64,000 nucleotides of DNA, from the NCBI RefSeq assembly GCF_900141865.1, contig NZ_FQYW01000016.1, forward strand, positions 1 through 64,000. The letters run 5' to 3'. The position numbers and the translations under genes are program-made. Under the pieces are notes generated by a model, which was not told where the DNA came from, searched no databases, and saw only the letters and a program-made list of their open reading frames with translations. The stretch is from Anaerovibrio lipolyticus DSM 3074. Lineage in GTDB: Bacteria; Bacillota; Negativicutes; Selenomonadales; Selenomonadaceae. Below are positions 1 to 8,763 of the stretch, one piece after another. Position 1 is the first letter of the stretch. Each line of letters opens with the position of its first letter.

Positions 1-325
1 CGGAGGGCATGACCCTGATGAATAGCTAAGCTGGCACCCTGGTTATGGATAGGCAGAACGAAGGAAGTGAGGACTCCCCTTGTTGGGATGATCCTGTTGG
101 ACATGAGAGGTGAGCTGCCATATAGGGATGGGTATTACATCGAGGCCATTTAAAATAGTTTAGTGATGACGTTTTATTTGGTATACCCATTAACACTATA
201 TATCTGCCCTGTATGAGGTGAAGATCACTCCATAACCTTAGCTTCATTCATTATGAGGACTCAAAGAAGTATTGATTTTACTGAAGAAAACACTTGACTA
301 TATGGAGAGGTAACTGATTTTAAAT
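1..325. other. Structured non-coding stretch, possible tail of an IS110/IS1111-like element
   Basis: No convincing gene lies here. The plus strand has short stops in all frames after position 30 and is followed by a GC-richer block (about 30-150) with many short complementary segments, then an AT-rich stretch ending near 300-325. The text resembles, from memory, the non-coding 3' part of IS110/IS1111 elements, which carries the guide (bridge) RNA after the transposase stop; a frame ending in the residues GGHDPDE at about 2-25 could be the last codons of such a transposase. The window edge cuts off anything upstream, so this is a weak call. It could equally be an unrelated structured RNA or degraded sequence. 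Confidence 0.3.
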
Positions 326-350
326 TATAGACTATTCGTATCTATATGAA

Positions 351-393
351 CAAAAAACAGCTCTACACAGATGAATCAAACTGTGAAGAGCTG
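351..393 (-). terminator. Rho-independent terminator of the XRE gene
   Basis: A 13-base stem (358-370 with 381-393, one mismatch) around a 10-base loop; read on the minus strand it is followed by a run of T (complement of 352-357). It lies just beyond the stop codon of the minus-strand regulator at 434. Confidence 0.75.
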
Positions 394-433
394 CGTTGTT
401 ATGGCTGAATTTAAAGCAAGGAGCTAAAAAGGT

Positions 434-757
434 TCAACGGAAAAATAATTCTAAAAATGAGACAAGTTTCTGTCGCTCCTCACTAGAAGGGGTACGACCA
501 AATATTTGATAATCACCTGTCATCAAAAAATGGGAAAGATCAGGGATATTGCCTGTGTTTTTAGACGTGTGACCTAGTAGAAAATCTAGCGAAACCTCGA
601 AGTAGTCAGCAAGCTTTATGAGTGTTGAAATATCAGGCTCATTTACACCACATTCGTAACGATTATAGGTGTTTGGCTTTATTTGCAGGAACTCTGCTAT
701 ATCTTTTTGCTTTATGTCGGAATCTTCCCGTAATGCACGCAGTCTTTTAGTAAACAT
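434..757 (-). CDS. XRE-family helix-turn-helix regulator
   Basis: A 107-residue Cro/CI-type DNA-binding protein. Residues about 5-60 form the XRE helix-turn-helix (QKDIAEFL...YNRYECG...P), followed by the typical ADYFEVSLDFLLG end of this domain. The remaining 45 residues are short and unrecognised, so there is no peptidase or cupin effector domain. I chose the ATG at 757 because an AGGAG lies 8 bases upstream; an in-frame TTG at 763 is too close to it. The gene diverges from the acyl-group operon starting at 881, with both promoters in the 120-base gap, so it may regulate that operon or itself. That link is inferred from position only. Confidence 0.85.
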   Translation of the reverse strand: MFTKRLRALREDSDIKQKDIAEFLQIKPNTYNRYECGVNEPDISTLIKLADYFEVSLDFLLGHTSKNTGNIPDLSHFLMTGDYQIFGRTPSSEERQKLVSFLELFFR

Positions 758-834
758 CAGCAAATCTCCTTTGCTTAAGTTTAGCAGAGAATGGCATTAT
801 TACTCCATAAAGTGATAAAATAGGAATTACCGTG

Positions 835-862
835 TTGAAAAATACTAAAAAATAGATATAAT
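835..862 (+). promoter_or_regulatory. Probable sigma-70-type promoter of the acyl-group operon
   Basis: TTGAAA at 835-840 and TATAAT at 857-862 with a 16-base spacer, 18 bases before the ATG at 881. A G-rich ribosome site (AGGGGGGG, about 867-874) lies between. It is the only good promoter seen before the 881-8598 gene block. Confidence 0.6.
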
Positions 863-880
863 GACTAGGGGGGGATTTTC

Positions 881-2686
881 ATGTCCGTTATGTTTGGTTA
901 TCCACTTGATTCGAAGTATATATTGAAGAAGCGAAAGCAGTTAAAGCGTCAACTATTAGAAAAAATAGACACGGAAACTGGACTTTACAAAAAAATAGCT
1001 ATTTTAGGTGGCTCTACTACTCATGATGTCAAAGATATGCTGGAGCTTTTTTTGCTGGACGCAGGGATTGTTCCGGATTTTTATGAATCTGAATATGACC
1101 AGTATTGGCAGGATGTTATGTTTGATAATCAAGAGCTGATAGACTTTCAGCCTGACGTAATTTATATACATACTAGCACACGAAATATAAAGAGCTTTCC
1201 GAAAGTTACAGATAGTAACGAGATGATAACTGACCTTCTAGAGGAGACTTTTCAACATTATGTACAGATATGGGACAAAATCGGTGAAAAGTATAAATGT
1301 CCAATAATTCAAAATAATTTTGAACCACCATTTTATCGGCTTTTGGGAAACTTGGATTTTACTGATATTCATGGACGACGTAATTTCATAAATCATTTGA
1401 ATGAGCGTTTTGTACAGTATGCTGCTGGACATGAAAATTTTTATATCAATGATATTGAATATATGGCAGCTTCATATGGTTTGGAGCGCTGGGCCGATGG
1501 GTTTGCGTGGCACATGTATAAATATGCTTGTGCGGTAGAAGCTATTCCAGAGTTGGCATATAATCTCGCCAATATAATGAAGTCACTTTACGGTAAAAAA
1601 CAGAAAGCTCTTGTATTAGATTTAGACAACACATTATGGGGTGGTGTAGTGGGTGATGATGGTGCCAATGGTATTGAAATAGGTCAGGAAACATCTATGG
1701 GGCAGCTGTACAGTGAATTTCAGACTTATATCAAGGAACATAAAGATATGGGGGTGTTGCTGGCAATCAATTCCAAGAACGATGAAGAAAATGCAATCGC
1801 CGGCTTGTCTCGCCCAGACACTGTTCTGAGGCCAGATGATTTCCTGGTCATCAAGGCAAACTGGGAGAATAAGGATGTCAATATTTTGGAAATTGCACAG
1901 GAGCTTAATATTGGTACTGACAGTTTGGTATTCGTGGATGATAATCCTGTAGAACGTGATCGGGTAAGCCAACAGGTGCTGGATGTAAAGGTTCCGGCCA
2001 TGACTGACCCAGCTCAATATATTCGTATTATAGACAGGTCAGGTTATTTTGAACCTACAGGACTATCTGCAGAGGATGCTAAGCGAACAATCATGTACCG
2101 GGAAAATGTGGCACGCAAAAAGGCTCAGGCAAGTTTTGCTGATTACACAGAGTATTTACAGAGTTTGGAAATGAAGGCAGAGATTGCACCTTTTGCACCA
2201 GTGTACATGTCCCGAATTGCTCAGCTGACCAATAAGAGCAATCAATTTAACTTGACTACAAAAAGATGTACCCAGTCCGATATGGAACACTATGCTGCAA
2301 ATAAGGAATATATCACCTTATATGGTAAGCTAGAGGATAAATTTGGTGATAATGGTGTGGTGTCGGTGGTGTTCGGTCACAATGACAAAGAGGATACCTC
2401 GTTATTCCATATTGATTTATGGCTGATGAGCTGTCGAGTGCTGAAAAGAGATATGGAAGTAGCCATGATGGATGAATTAGTGTCTAAATGTTTGGAAAAG
2501 GGCATTAAGGTAATTATGGGCTATTATTATCCAACGGTGAAAAATGGCATGGTAAAAGAATTTTATCGACAGCAAGGCTTTGAAAAAGTTAGTGAAGATG
2601 AACAGGGAAATACTGTGTGGAAATTGTGCACGGAACCTTATATCAAGCGTAATAAGGTAATTGAAGTGAGGGAAACCGATGGTTGA
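881..2686 (+). CDS. FkbH-like HAD-IIIC protein (acyl-group loading onto carrier protein)
   Basis: A 601-residue protein of the FkbH/HAD-IIIC class. An N-terminal SGNH-like part contains GGSTTHD (about 43-49). The HAD core starts with the phosphatase motif DLDNTLWGG (about 247-255) and includes FVDDNPVERD, typical of FkbH proteins. The C-terminus is GNAT-like (ends in YRQQGFEKV...). In characterised polyketide systems FkbH-type proteins dephosphorylate 1,3-bisphosphoglycerate and place the glyceryl group on an acyl carrier protein. A carrier protein is encoded five genes downstream (5721), which fits that role, but the actual substrate here is unknown. The stop overlaps the next start by 8 bases, implying translational coupling. 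Confidence 0.85.
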   Translation: MSVMFGYPLDSKYILKKRKQLKRQLLEKIDTETGLYKKIAILGGSTTHDVKDMLELFLLDAGIVPDFYESEYDQYWQDVMFDNQELIDFQPDVIYIHTSTRNIKSFPKVTDSNEMITDLLEETFQHYVQIWDKIGEKYKCPIIQNNFEPPFYRLLGNLDFTDIHGRRNFINHLNERFVQYAAGHENFYINDIEYMAASYGLERWADGFAWHMYKYACAVEAIPELAYNLANIMKSLYGKKQKALVLDLDNTLWGGVVGDDGANGIEIGQETSMGQLYSEFQTYIKEHKDMGVLLAINSKNDEENAIAGLSRPDTVLRPDDFLVIKANWENKDVNILEIAQELNIGTDSLVFVDDNPVERDRVSQQVLDVKVPAMTDPAQYIRIIDRSGYFEPTGLSAEDAKRTIMYRENVARKKAQASFADYTEYLQSLEMKAEIAPFAPVYMSRIAQLTNKSNQFNLTTKRCTQSDMEHYAANKEYITLYGKLEDKFGDNGVVSVVFGHNDKEDTSLFHIDLWLMSCRVLKRDMEVAMMDELVSKCLEKGIKVIMGYYYPTVKNGMVKEFYRQQGFEKVSEDEQGNTVWKLCTEPYIKRNKVIEVRETDG

Positions 2687-3524
2687 GTTGAAATTATCTA
2701 ATGGTGTAGGTATTCCCCAGTTGGGCATGGGAACATGGCAGATTAATGACCGGGGGAGTCTGTTGGAAATTATTAAGGCTGGTTATGGATTGGGATATAG
2801 TCTTATTGATACAGCTGCAGCATATAGTAATGAGATGGCCATTGGTAAAGTGCTGGAAAAACTTGGAATTCCTCGGGAAAAGTTGTTTTTATCAGATAAG
2901 GTTTGGAATACCAATCGTGGTTTTGATGCAGTGCAAGAGGCCTGTCGTAGGTCCTTGAAAAAGCTTAAGACGGATTACCTTGACCTTTATCTCATTCATT
3001 GGCCAGCATCACCTAAACTCCATGAAGCTTGGGAATCTATTAACGCGGAAACATGGCGGGGGATGGAAAAACTATATGAAGATGGATTAGTTCGTGCGAT
3101 TGGTGTATGTAACTTTAAAATTCATCACTTGGAAGCCTTGTTTAAGACATCAGAAATTGTTCCTATGGTAAATCAGTTGGAGCTTCATCCTGGTATGCCA
3201 CAATTAGATTTGGTTTCGTTTTGTCGTGGGCATAATATATGTATCGAAGCCAGCAGTCCATTAGGGAATGGTGAAATATTAACAAATGAAACATTAATAG
3301 CATTGTCACAAACAAAAGGAAAGACGGTGGCGCAAATTTGCCTACGTTATGGAGTGGAAAAGGGATTAATTCTTATTCCAAAAACAACAAGTACTGAGAG
3401 ATTACGGGAAAATAAGGGAATATATGATTTTACGCTATCACCACAGGAAGTAAGCATGATTGACAGTTTGCCATATTGTGGTGGAATTGGTATTGATCCG
3501 GATGAGGTGACAGAATTTGGCTGA
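2679..3524 (+). CDS. Aldo/keto reductase
   Basis: A 281-residue NAD(P)H-dependent aldo/keto reductase. The catalytic tetrad is visible: Asp and Tyr in DTAAAYSNE (about 44-52), Lys in DKVWNT (about 73), His in LIHWP (about 105). Length and the near-C-terminal cofactor segment (LIPKTTSTERLREN) are normal for the family. It begins inside the end of the FkbH-like gene and ends inside the start of the transketolase N-subunit gene, so it is part of one tightly packed operon. It probably reduces a carbonyl intermediate of the acyl-group pathway; the substrate is not deducible. Confidence 0.9.
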   Translation: MVELKLSNGVGIPQLGMGTWQINDRGSLLEIIKAGYGLGYSLIDTAAAYSNEMAIGKVLEKLGIPREKLFLSDKVWNTNRGFDAVQEACRRSLKKLKTDYLDLYLIHWPASPKLHEAWESINAETWRGMEKLYEDGLVRAIGVCNFKIHHLEALFKTSEIVPMVNQLELHPGMPQLDLVSFCRGHNICIEASSPLGNGEILTNETLIALSQTKGKTVAQICLRYGVEKGLILIPKTTSTERLRENKGIYDFTLSPQEVSMIDSLPYCGGIGIDPDEVTEFG

Positions 3525-4356
3525 TATAAAAGATACAAAGGTTATTCTGCAAGGACTTCGCAAGAAAATTTTTTTGACAGGTTTCAAAGGGGGGATGGCT
3601 CATTTAGCAAGCTGTTTCTCCTGCCTTGAAATATTGTATACCCTTTATGTAGATGGTGTACTTAGAATTGATAAAGAAAATTCTAAATGGCGGGATAGAG
3701 ATAGATTCATCCTTAGTAAAGGGCATGCTGGTTTGGCACTTTATGCAATCCTAAACCATATTGGATTAATGTCAGATGCGGAATATAATTCATATCTTCA
3801 ACCGGGAGGAGTTATAGGTGGTGAGCCATGCCGTAGAGATAGTCAGTGGATTGAAACGGCCACAGGTTCACTAGGACATGGCTTATCTTTTGCAGCGGGG
3901 CAGGCTATGGCTTTAAAGTTGAAGAAAAGTAAAGCTCGAGTTTATGTATTACTGGGAGATGGTGAAATTCAGGAAGGTACTGTGTGGGAAGCTGCAATGT
4001 CGGCTGTAGCAATGAAGCTGGATAATCTTGTGGCTATTATGGACTGTAATGAGATTCAGAAGATGGACTTTATTGAGAAGACTATTGGTGAACCACGTTG
4101 GCGAGATAAATGGGAATCCTTTGGCTGGCACGTGGAGGAAGTTGATGGACATAATATAGTATCATTACGAGATTGTTTACTGGAAAATAATGAGCAGGGC
4201 AAGCCACGACTAATCATTGCTCATACAATAAAAGGTAAGGGTGTTCCTATAATGGAGCAAAATCCGAATTGGCATTTCAAATTGCCTAAGAGCAAAAAAG
4301 AAAAGATGGCTTTTGCTCAGGCACTAGATATATCAGAGGAAGAGTGGGAGGCGTAA
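3517..4356 (+). CDS. Transketolase, N-terminal (ThDP-binding) subunit
   Basis: A 279-residue N-terminal half of a split transketolase. The thiamine-diphosphate motif is present: GDGEIQEGT at about 147 followed some 25 residues later by MDCNEIQ. GHGLSFAAGQA and the KGHAG segment near residue 70 are also typical. The start is TTG at 3517, overlapping the previous stop by 8 bases, with GATGAGGTGA upstream as ribosome site. It needs the C-terminal subunit encoded next. Split transketolases of this kind occur in pentose metabolism and in secondary or surface-sugar pathways; its place between a reductase and a MaoC/ACP pair argues for the second role. Confidence 0.9.
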   Translation: MADIKDTKVILQGLRKKIFLTGFKGGMAHLASCFSCLEILYTLYVDGVLRIDKENSKWRDRDRFILSKGHAGLALYAILNHIGLMSDAEYNSYLQPGGVIGGEPCRRDSQWIETATGSLGHGLSFAAGQAMALKLKKSKARVYVLLGDGEIQEGTVWEAAMSAVAMKLDNLVAIMDCNEIQKMDFIEKTIGEPRWRDKWESFGWHVEEVDGHNIVSLRDCLLENNEQGKPRLIIAHTIKGKGVPIMEQNPNWHFKLPKSKKEKMAFAQALDISEEEWEA

Positions 4357-4360
4357 TAGT

Positions 4361-5275
4361 ATGCAGAGTGCTTATATAGGTAAACTTATGGAAATTGCAG
4401 AGCATGATGCAACAGTTATGCACCTTTTAGCTGATAGCGGTACAGGCTATGATGAAATGTTCCGCTATAATTTTCCAAAGCAAATATATAACTTTGGTAT
4501 CAGCGAAGAAAATATGGTAGCTGCAGCAGCTGGTATGGCAAGTGTCGGATTTACGCCTTTTGTATACACGGCAGGAGCATTTTTAGCATATCGTTCTTTG
4601 GAATTTATACGTGATGATATTTGCTTTCAAAATCATAATGTAAAAATTGTGGGTATGGGAAGTGGTCTTTCGTGGAGTTCTTTGGGGCCGACACACCATA
4701 CTACAGAAGATATTGCGGTTTTACGCTCTATTCCCAATTTGATGATTTTTTCTCCAGCCACACCTAAACAAGTGACAGCTTGTGTTCAGGCAGCATATGA
4801 GCATAAGGGACCAGTTTATATTCGTATTGGCATGAACAATGAAAAAGAATTCTTTGATGAAAATTATACTTTTATACCAGGGCATAATGATGTGTTGCAG
4901 GAAAATGGCGATATATCAATCTTTGTAACTGGCAGTATTTTGGAAGAGGCCTATGTTGCAGTTGATTATCTAAGTAAAGAAGGATATGGGGTAAATCTAA
5001 TTAATGTACCATGTATTAAGCCTTTGGATTCAGATAATATACTTGCAATGGCTCGTAAATCACAGAAATGCTTTGTAATAGAAGAACATAATATTTTGGG
5101 TGGATTAGGTAGTGCACTAGCAGAGATTTTTTCAACTTATGGATTAGGTACTTCTTTATGTAGGTTGGGACTAAAAGATGTTTTTGCAGCAGGTTATGGT
5201 ACACATGCTGCTGTACGGAAAGCTAATGGTCTCGATGGATTTAGCCTCTACCAACGTATAAAGGAGGAGCTATGA
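4361..5275 (+). CDS. Transketolase, C-terminal subunit
   Basis: A 304-residue partner of the preceding subunit, containing the pyrimidine-binding and C-terminal transketolase domains. The segment FGISEENMVAAAAGMAS (about 45) carries the glutamate that activates the thiamine cofactor, and GLGSALAE plus GYGTHAAV are typical of the C-terminal domain. It starts 4 bases after the upstream stop and overlaps the next gene by 4 bases (ATGA). Together the two subunits would move a two-carbon ketol unit between sugar phosphates or onto another acceptor; the donor and acceptor in this operon are unknown. Confidence 0.9.
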   Translation: MQSAYIGKLMEIAEHDATVMHLLADSGTGYDEMFRYNFPKQIYNFGISEENMVAAAAGMASVGFTPFVYTAGAFLAYRSLEFIRDDICFQNHNVKIVGMGSGLSWSSLGPTHHTTEDIAVLRSIPNLMIFSPATPKQVTACVQAAYEHKGPVYIRIGMNNEKEFFDENYTFIPGHNDVLQENGDISIFVTGSILEEAYVAVDYLSKEGYGVNLINVPCIKPLDSDNILAMARKSQKCFVIEEHNILGGLGSALAEIFSTYGLGTSLCRLGLKDVFAAGYGTHAAVRKANGLDGFSLYQRIKEEL

Positions 5276-5700
5276 GAGAATATACTTTTGCGGATATAGA
5301 AATTGGTTTGCAGGAATCATTTTCTCGAGAAATAACCTTAGAGATGGAAAATATGTTTCGTCAGATTTCAGGAGATGAAAACCCGTTACACTTGGATGAT
5401 AGCTTTGCCTATGAAATTAGTGGTGGGAAATATTCCAGCCATGTGGCTTTCGGCATGTTGACGGCGTCTTTATATTCTGCTCTGGCTGGAATGTACTTAC
5501 CGGGAAAATATAGTCTTATTCATAGTTTGGAAAAATTGTCCTTTCAGCAGCCAGTTTTTGCAGGAGATACTCTAACTGTTGAAGGGAAGGTTGTGGATAA
5601 AGATGAAAGCCTTCGCCTGCTTAGAATAAAGGCTGTTATAAGAAATCAAAATAACAAAACAGTGTCAAATACCATGATGAAGGTCATGGTAATGAAATAA
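5272..5700 (+). CDS. MaoC-family (R)-specific hydratase
   Basis: A 142-residue single hot-dog-fold hydratase. The hydratase motif SGDENPLHLDD (about 33-43) contains the catalytic Asp and His, followed by VAFGML, as in (R)-specific enoyl hydratases. It would add or remove water across a 2-enoyl thioester on CoA or on the carrier protein encoded just downstream. It overlaps the transketolase subunit by 4 bases and sits 20 bases before the ACP gene. Some MaoC-like proteins in surface polysaccharide loci act on unusual substrates, so substrate is left open. Confidence 0.85.
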   Translation: MREYTFADIEIGLQESFSREITLEMENMFRQISGDENPLHLDDSFAYEISGGKYSSHVAFGMLTASLYSALAGMYLPGKYSLIHSLEKLSFQQPVFAGDTLTVEGKVVDKDESLRLLRIKAVIRNQNNKTVSNTMMKVMVMK

Positions 5701-5720
5701 CGAAAATGGAGGAAATATAA

Positions 5721-5963
5721 ATGACAAGAGAAGAAGTTTACGAGAGATTAAACAATGTATTTCGGGATGTATTTGACGATGAATCAATAACTCTTAATGA
5801 TGAAATAACGGCTGATGACATAGAGGATTGGGATTCTTTTGAACATATCAACTTGGTTGTAGCTGTACAAGATGAGTTTTCCTTTAAGATTCCCATGGGA
5901 AAGGTTGTATCCATGAAAAATGTGGGTGAGATGGTGGACATTATTTTGGAGTTAGGTAAATAA
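5721..5963 (+). CDS. Acyl carrier protein
   Basis: An 80-residue acidic carrier protein. The phosphopantetheine attachment serine is Ser39 in DWDSFEHI. The divergence from the house-keeping DSLD motif (DSFE) and its location away from fatty-acid genes suggest a dedicated carrier for this operon rather than the fatty-acid ACP. A clear GGAGG precedes the ATG. It likely receives the acyl group from the FkbH-like protein and delivers it to the membrane acyltransferase encoded 9 bases downstream; this transfer is inferred from gene order. Confidence 0.9.
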   Translation: MTREEVYERLNNVFRDVFDDESITLNDEITADDIEDWDSFEHINLVVAVQDEFSFKIPMGKVVSMKNVGEMVDIILELGK

Positions 5964-5972
5964 GGGGCAGCT

Positions 5973-7481
5973 ATGAGCTTAACAAGTGGTAGTTTCTTTA
6001 TCTTTTTGTTGGTTACTGTAATCTTGTATTATACTTTACCCAAAATTCAAAAATATATTTTATTATCAGCGAGTTGCGTATTTTATTTAAAGGCGTCCCC
6101 TATTGGCATTGATTTAATGTTGGTACTGATGACGTATATTTTGATGCTAACTTATGGTGGAGCGATATTACAGGAAAAAACTTTTGGTTGGAAACGTAAT
6201 ATGGTGTCTGCAATTACTATTATGGGTTTGGTTGCAACATTATTTGTTTTGAAATATGCTTTTAATATGGGAGAGCTATTGGCTTCCTTGTTATCTATGG
6301 ATGTACAGCTTTCGTGGCTTAATTTTGTGCCAATTATGGGGTTATCATACTTTACTCTATCAGCTATTGGCTATGTGCTTGATGTGCGTTGGCAAATGTA
6401 TCCGGCGGAACGAAATATAGCAACAGTGGCGCTGTTTATCTTCTATTTCCCACAGGTTGTATCGGGGCCAGTTACGAGATTTGAAGCTATGCGTCAGCAG
6501 ATACTAGCGAAGACAGTATTGGAATATGACAATATAGAGTATGGATTAAGGCGCATGCTGTGGGGGTATTTTAAGAAACTGGTTATTTCGGAACGCTTTG
6601 CCATGATTGTGACAGTTGTGTATAAAAATCCACAGGATTACGGTGGCGCAGATATATTTCTTGCAACCTTATGTTATGCCGTACAGCTGTATACTGATTT
6701 TTCCGGTTGTATGGACATTGTGTTGGGGACTTCGGCGTTATTTGGTGTTAGATTGCCTGAAAATTTCCGAGCACCATTTTTCTCAAAAACAGTACAAGAA
6801 TTTTGGCAACGCTGGCATATTACCCTCGGCTTGTGGTTTAAGGATTATGTAATGTACCCGGTTCAGATATCCAACGTGATGGTAATGCTAGGGAAATATT
6901 GTAAACAGCACTATGGTAAAAAAGTTGGAAAGAAAATACCTTTTTACATTTCAATGCTGGTTTTGTGGTTCCTGATAGGCGTATGGCATGGATGTACGGC
7001 GCATTATTTTGTGGCTTCTGCCATTGTACCTTGCACATTGTTAATGATTAGTGATCTCGGTGGGAATTGGTTCAGTAAAATGGGAAATGAGCTCCCATTT
7101 TCTGAATGTAGTCTTTTTTGGGATAATGTAAATCGATTAAAATCGCTTTTATTAATATGTATTTGTTGGGTATTTGTTTGTTCAGAAAGCGTTTCTGTGG
7201 GCCTTACATGTCTATATGATGTGTTTGCCAATGTGGATGAAATCCATTTATCAGCTATTATAGCCGCAACAAAGATGGGTAAGGCTGGTTTACTGGTTAT
7301 GGTTCTCGGGATAGGTGTTCTTGTTTTTGCGGATTATCTGGAAGATAAAGGGAGCTCCTTGTATGAATTACTAAATAAGAAATCTTGGTTTATGCGCACA
7401 GCTGTCCTTTATGCTGAAATAATTTTAATTCTTGGTATGGGGATGATTGGAAAGTCCGAATTCATTTATTTCCAATTTTGA
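5973..7481 (+). CDS. MBOAT-family membrane O-acyltransferase (AlgI/DltB-like)
   Basis: A 502-residue polytopic membrane protein with about ten hydrophobic segments. It has the MBOAT signature region FWQRWHITLGLWFKDYVMYP (about 274-293) and the later conserved histidine in GVWHGCTAHY (about 334-343). The family moves acyl groups from a cytoplasmic donor to hydroxyls of extracytoplasmic polymers such as alginate or teichoic acid. Its placement between an ACP gene and an SGNH-like membrane protein mirrors AlgI/DltB loci, with the upstream genes providing the acyl donor. The acceptor polymer cannot be named from the sequence. Confidence 0.9.
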   Translation: MSLTSGSFFIFLLVTVILYYTLPKIQKYILLSASCVFYLKASPIGIDLMLVLMTYILMLTYGGAILQEKTFGWKRNMVSAITIMGLVATLFVLKYAFNMGELLASLLSMDVQLSWLNFVPIMGLSYFTLSAIGYVLDVRWQMYPAERNIATVALFIFYFPQVVSGPVTRFEAMRQQILAKTVLEYDNIEYGLRRMLWGYFKKLVISERFAMIVTVVYKNPQDYGGADIFLATLCYAVQLYTDFSGCMDIVLGTSALFGVRLPENFRAPFFSKTVQEFWQRWHITLGLWFKDYVMYPVQISNVMVMLGKYCKQHYGKKVGKKIPFYISMLVLWFLIGVWHGCTAHYFVASAIVPCTLLMISDLGGNWFSKMGNELPFSECSLFWDNVNRLKSLLLICICWVFVCSESVSVGLTCLYDVFANVDEIHLSAIIAATKMGKAGLLVMVLGIGVLVFADYLEDKGSSLYELLNKKSWFMRTAVLYAEIILILGMGMIGKSEFIYFQF

Positions 7482-7497
7482 AAGGTGGGTATAATAG

Positions 7498-8598
7498 TTG
7501 AATAAGTGGATTAAGCTATTGGTATTTCTTCCGATTCCCATATTTATGATGATAGTGAATTATTTAGTGGATCCCGCTGGGCTCTTTCGTATTGATTATG
7601 AGGCAGTTGCTCAATCTATGGTAAATGGCAACAAGACAATGATAACCAAAAATAATATCAACGAGAGAAAAGTCAAAGAAAACATGATTAAAAAAATGCC
7701 AAAACATGTTGAATGCATTGCAGTTGGTCCTAGTCTTGTTATGGGAATTCGTCAAGGCGATACTGGAACAGACAGCTTTTACAATCTCGGCGAGTCGGGG
7801 GCTGATTTTTATGATATTTTTGCCCAATTTGGATTATTGGAAATAAATGGTGTAAACTATAATCGAGTGATTTTTTGCATTGATTCTTATTTCTTTGATG
7901 AAAATCTTAATAAAACATTTACGAGAAATATGGAGTTAATGCCCTATGCGGAATATATGCTAGATGTGATTGATGGAAATATCAAGACGGCACAACCTAA
8001 AGAAAAAAATGGTATTTATGCGTACAAGCAGTTGTTATCTCCACAGCTTTTTCAAACATCGTTACATTTGATAAGAGACAGAGGCTTGGAGTCCGCTGTA
8101 AGCGGTGGTTGGATTGTTGCTGATAATTACAAAGGAGAGAAGTGGACAGTTGCGAATCAAAATATATACGAATGGGCATATTATATGCCTGATGGCAGTT
8201 GGGTATATGGTATAAACACGCAGGAAAAAGATGAAAACTACGTAATACAACATTCCAATGAGTATGCTATTGAATCACAATTTTCAAAAGGAAAGCATCT
8301 AGGAAATTACCCAAAAGAATCATTCGAAAAGTTGGTAAAATATTTATTGGACAAGAATGTACGTGTGGATTTATATTTGTGCCCAGTTGCACCAACATTG
8401 TGGGATAGAATTAACAATGATGAATATTATGTACTAAATGAATTGGAAGACTTTGCTATCGATATGTCAGCAAAATATAATCTAAAAATAACTGGCTCTT
8501 ATAATCCATATAAATTGGGAATGACAAATAAAGATTTCTATGATAGCCGTCATGTAAGACACGAATTATTGAGCACATATTTTGACTTCAAGCCATAA
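7498..8598 (+). CDS. Membrane-anchored SGNH/DltD-like protein
   Basis: A 366-residue protein with one N-terminal membrane segment (about 5-23) and an extracytoplasmic domain. A possible SGNH nucleophile lies in VGPSLVMG (Ser about 79) and a DxxH pair in YDSRH near residue 348, as in the AlgX/AlgJ/DltD group that partners MBOAT proteins. The start is TTG at 7498 with GAAAGGTGG upstream. It is last in the block and is followed by a terminator. Likely role: the extracytoplasmic half of the acyl transfer relay. The fold assignment rests on short motifs and context. Confidence 0.65.
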   Translation: MNKWIKLLVFLPIPIFMMIVNYLVDPAGLFRIDYEAVAQSMVNGNKTMITKNNINERKVKENMIKKMPKHVECIAVGPSLVMGIRQGDTGTDSFYNLGESGADFYDIFAQFGLLEINGVNYNRVIFCIDSYFFDENLNKTFTRNMELMPYAEYMLDVIDGNIKTAQPKEKNGIYAYKQLLSPQLFQTSLHLIRDRGLESAVSGGWIVADNYKGEKWTVANQNIYEWAYYMPDGSWVYGINTQEKDENYVIQHSNEYAIESQFSKGKHLGNYPKESFEKLVKYLLDKNVRVDLYLCPVAPTLWDRINNDEYYVLNELEDFAIDMSAKYNLKITGSYNPYKLGMTNKDFYDSRHVRHELLSTYFDFKP

Positions 8599-8696
8599 TA
8601 TTATCGGTACTATAGATAACGATGTATATTAAAAAACTGCAATATAGTTTTCTATAAAGCAGGAAAAAATGAAAAAATATCGAATTTTTAAAGCGT

Positions 8697-8729
8697 AAAC
8701 TGCAGCAGAGATGTTGCAGTTTTTTCTTT
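8697..8729 (+). terminator. Rho-independent terminator after the acyl-group operon
   Basis: Perfect 8-base stem AAACTGCA/TGCAGTTT (8697-8704, 8715-8722) followed by TTTTCTTTT. Confidence 0.85.
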
Positions 8730-8763
8730 TGTTTAATTTTGGTATAATTGAGGAGGATTTGAC

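Noticed and set aside
26-247. 73-codon minus-strand open frame at the left edge
   Set aside because: No ribosome site, no recognisable protein pattern; overlaps the structured non-coding block.
8743-8748. TATAAT just before the Rpn gene as a promoter
   Set aside because: The expected transcription start would fall inside the AGGAGG ribosome site, so it is probably chance.
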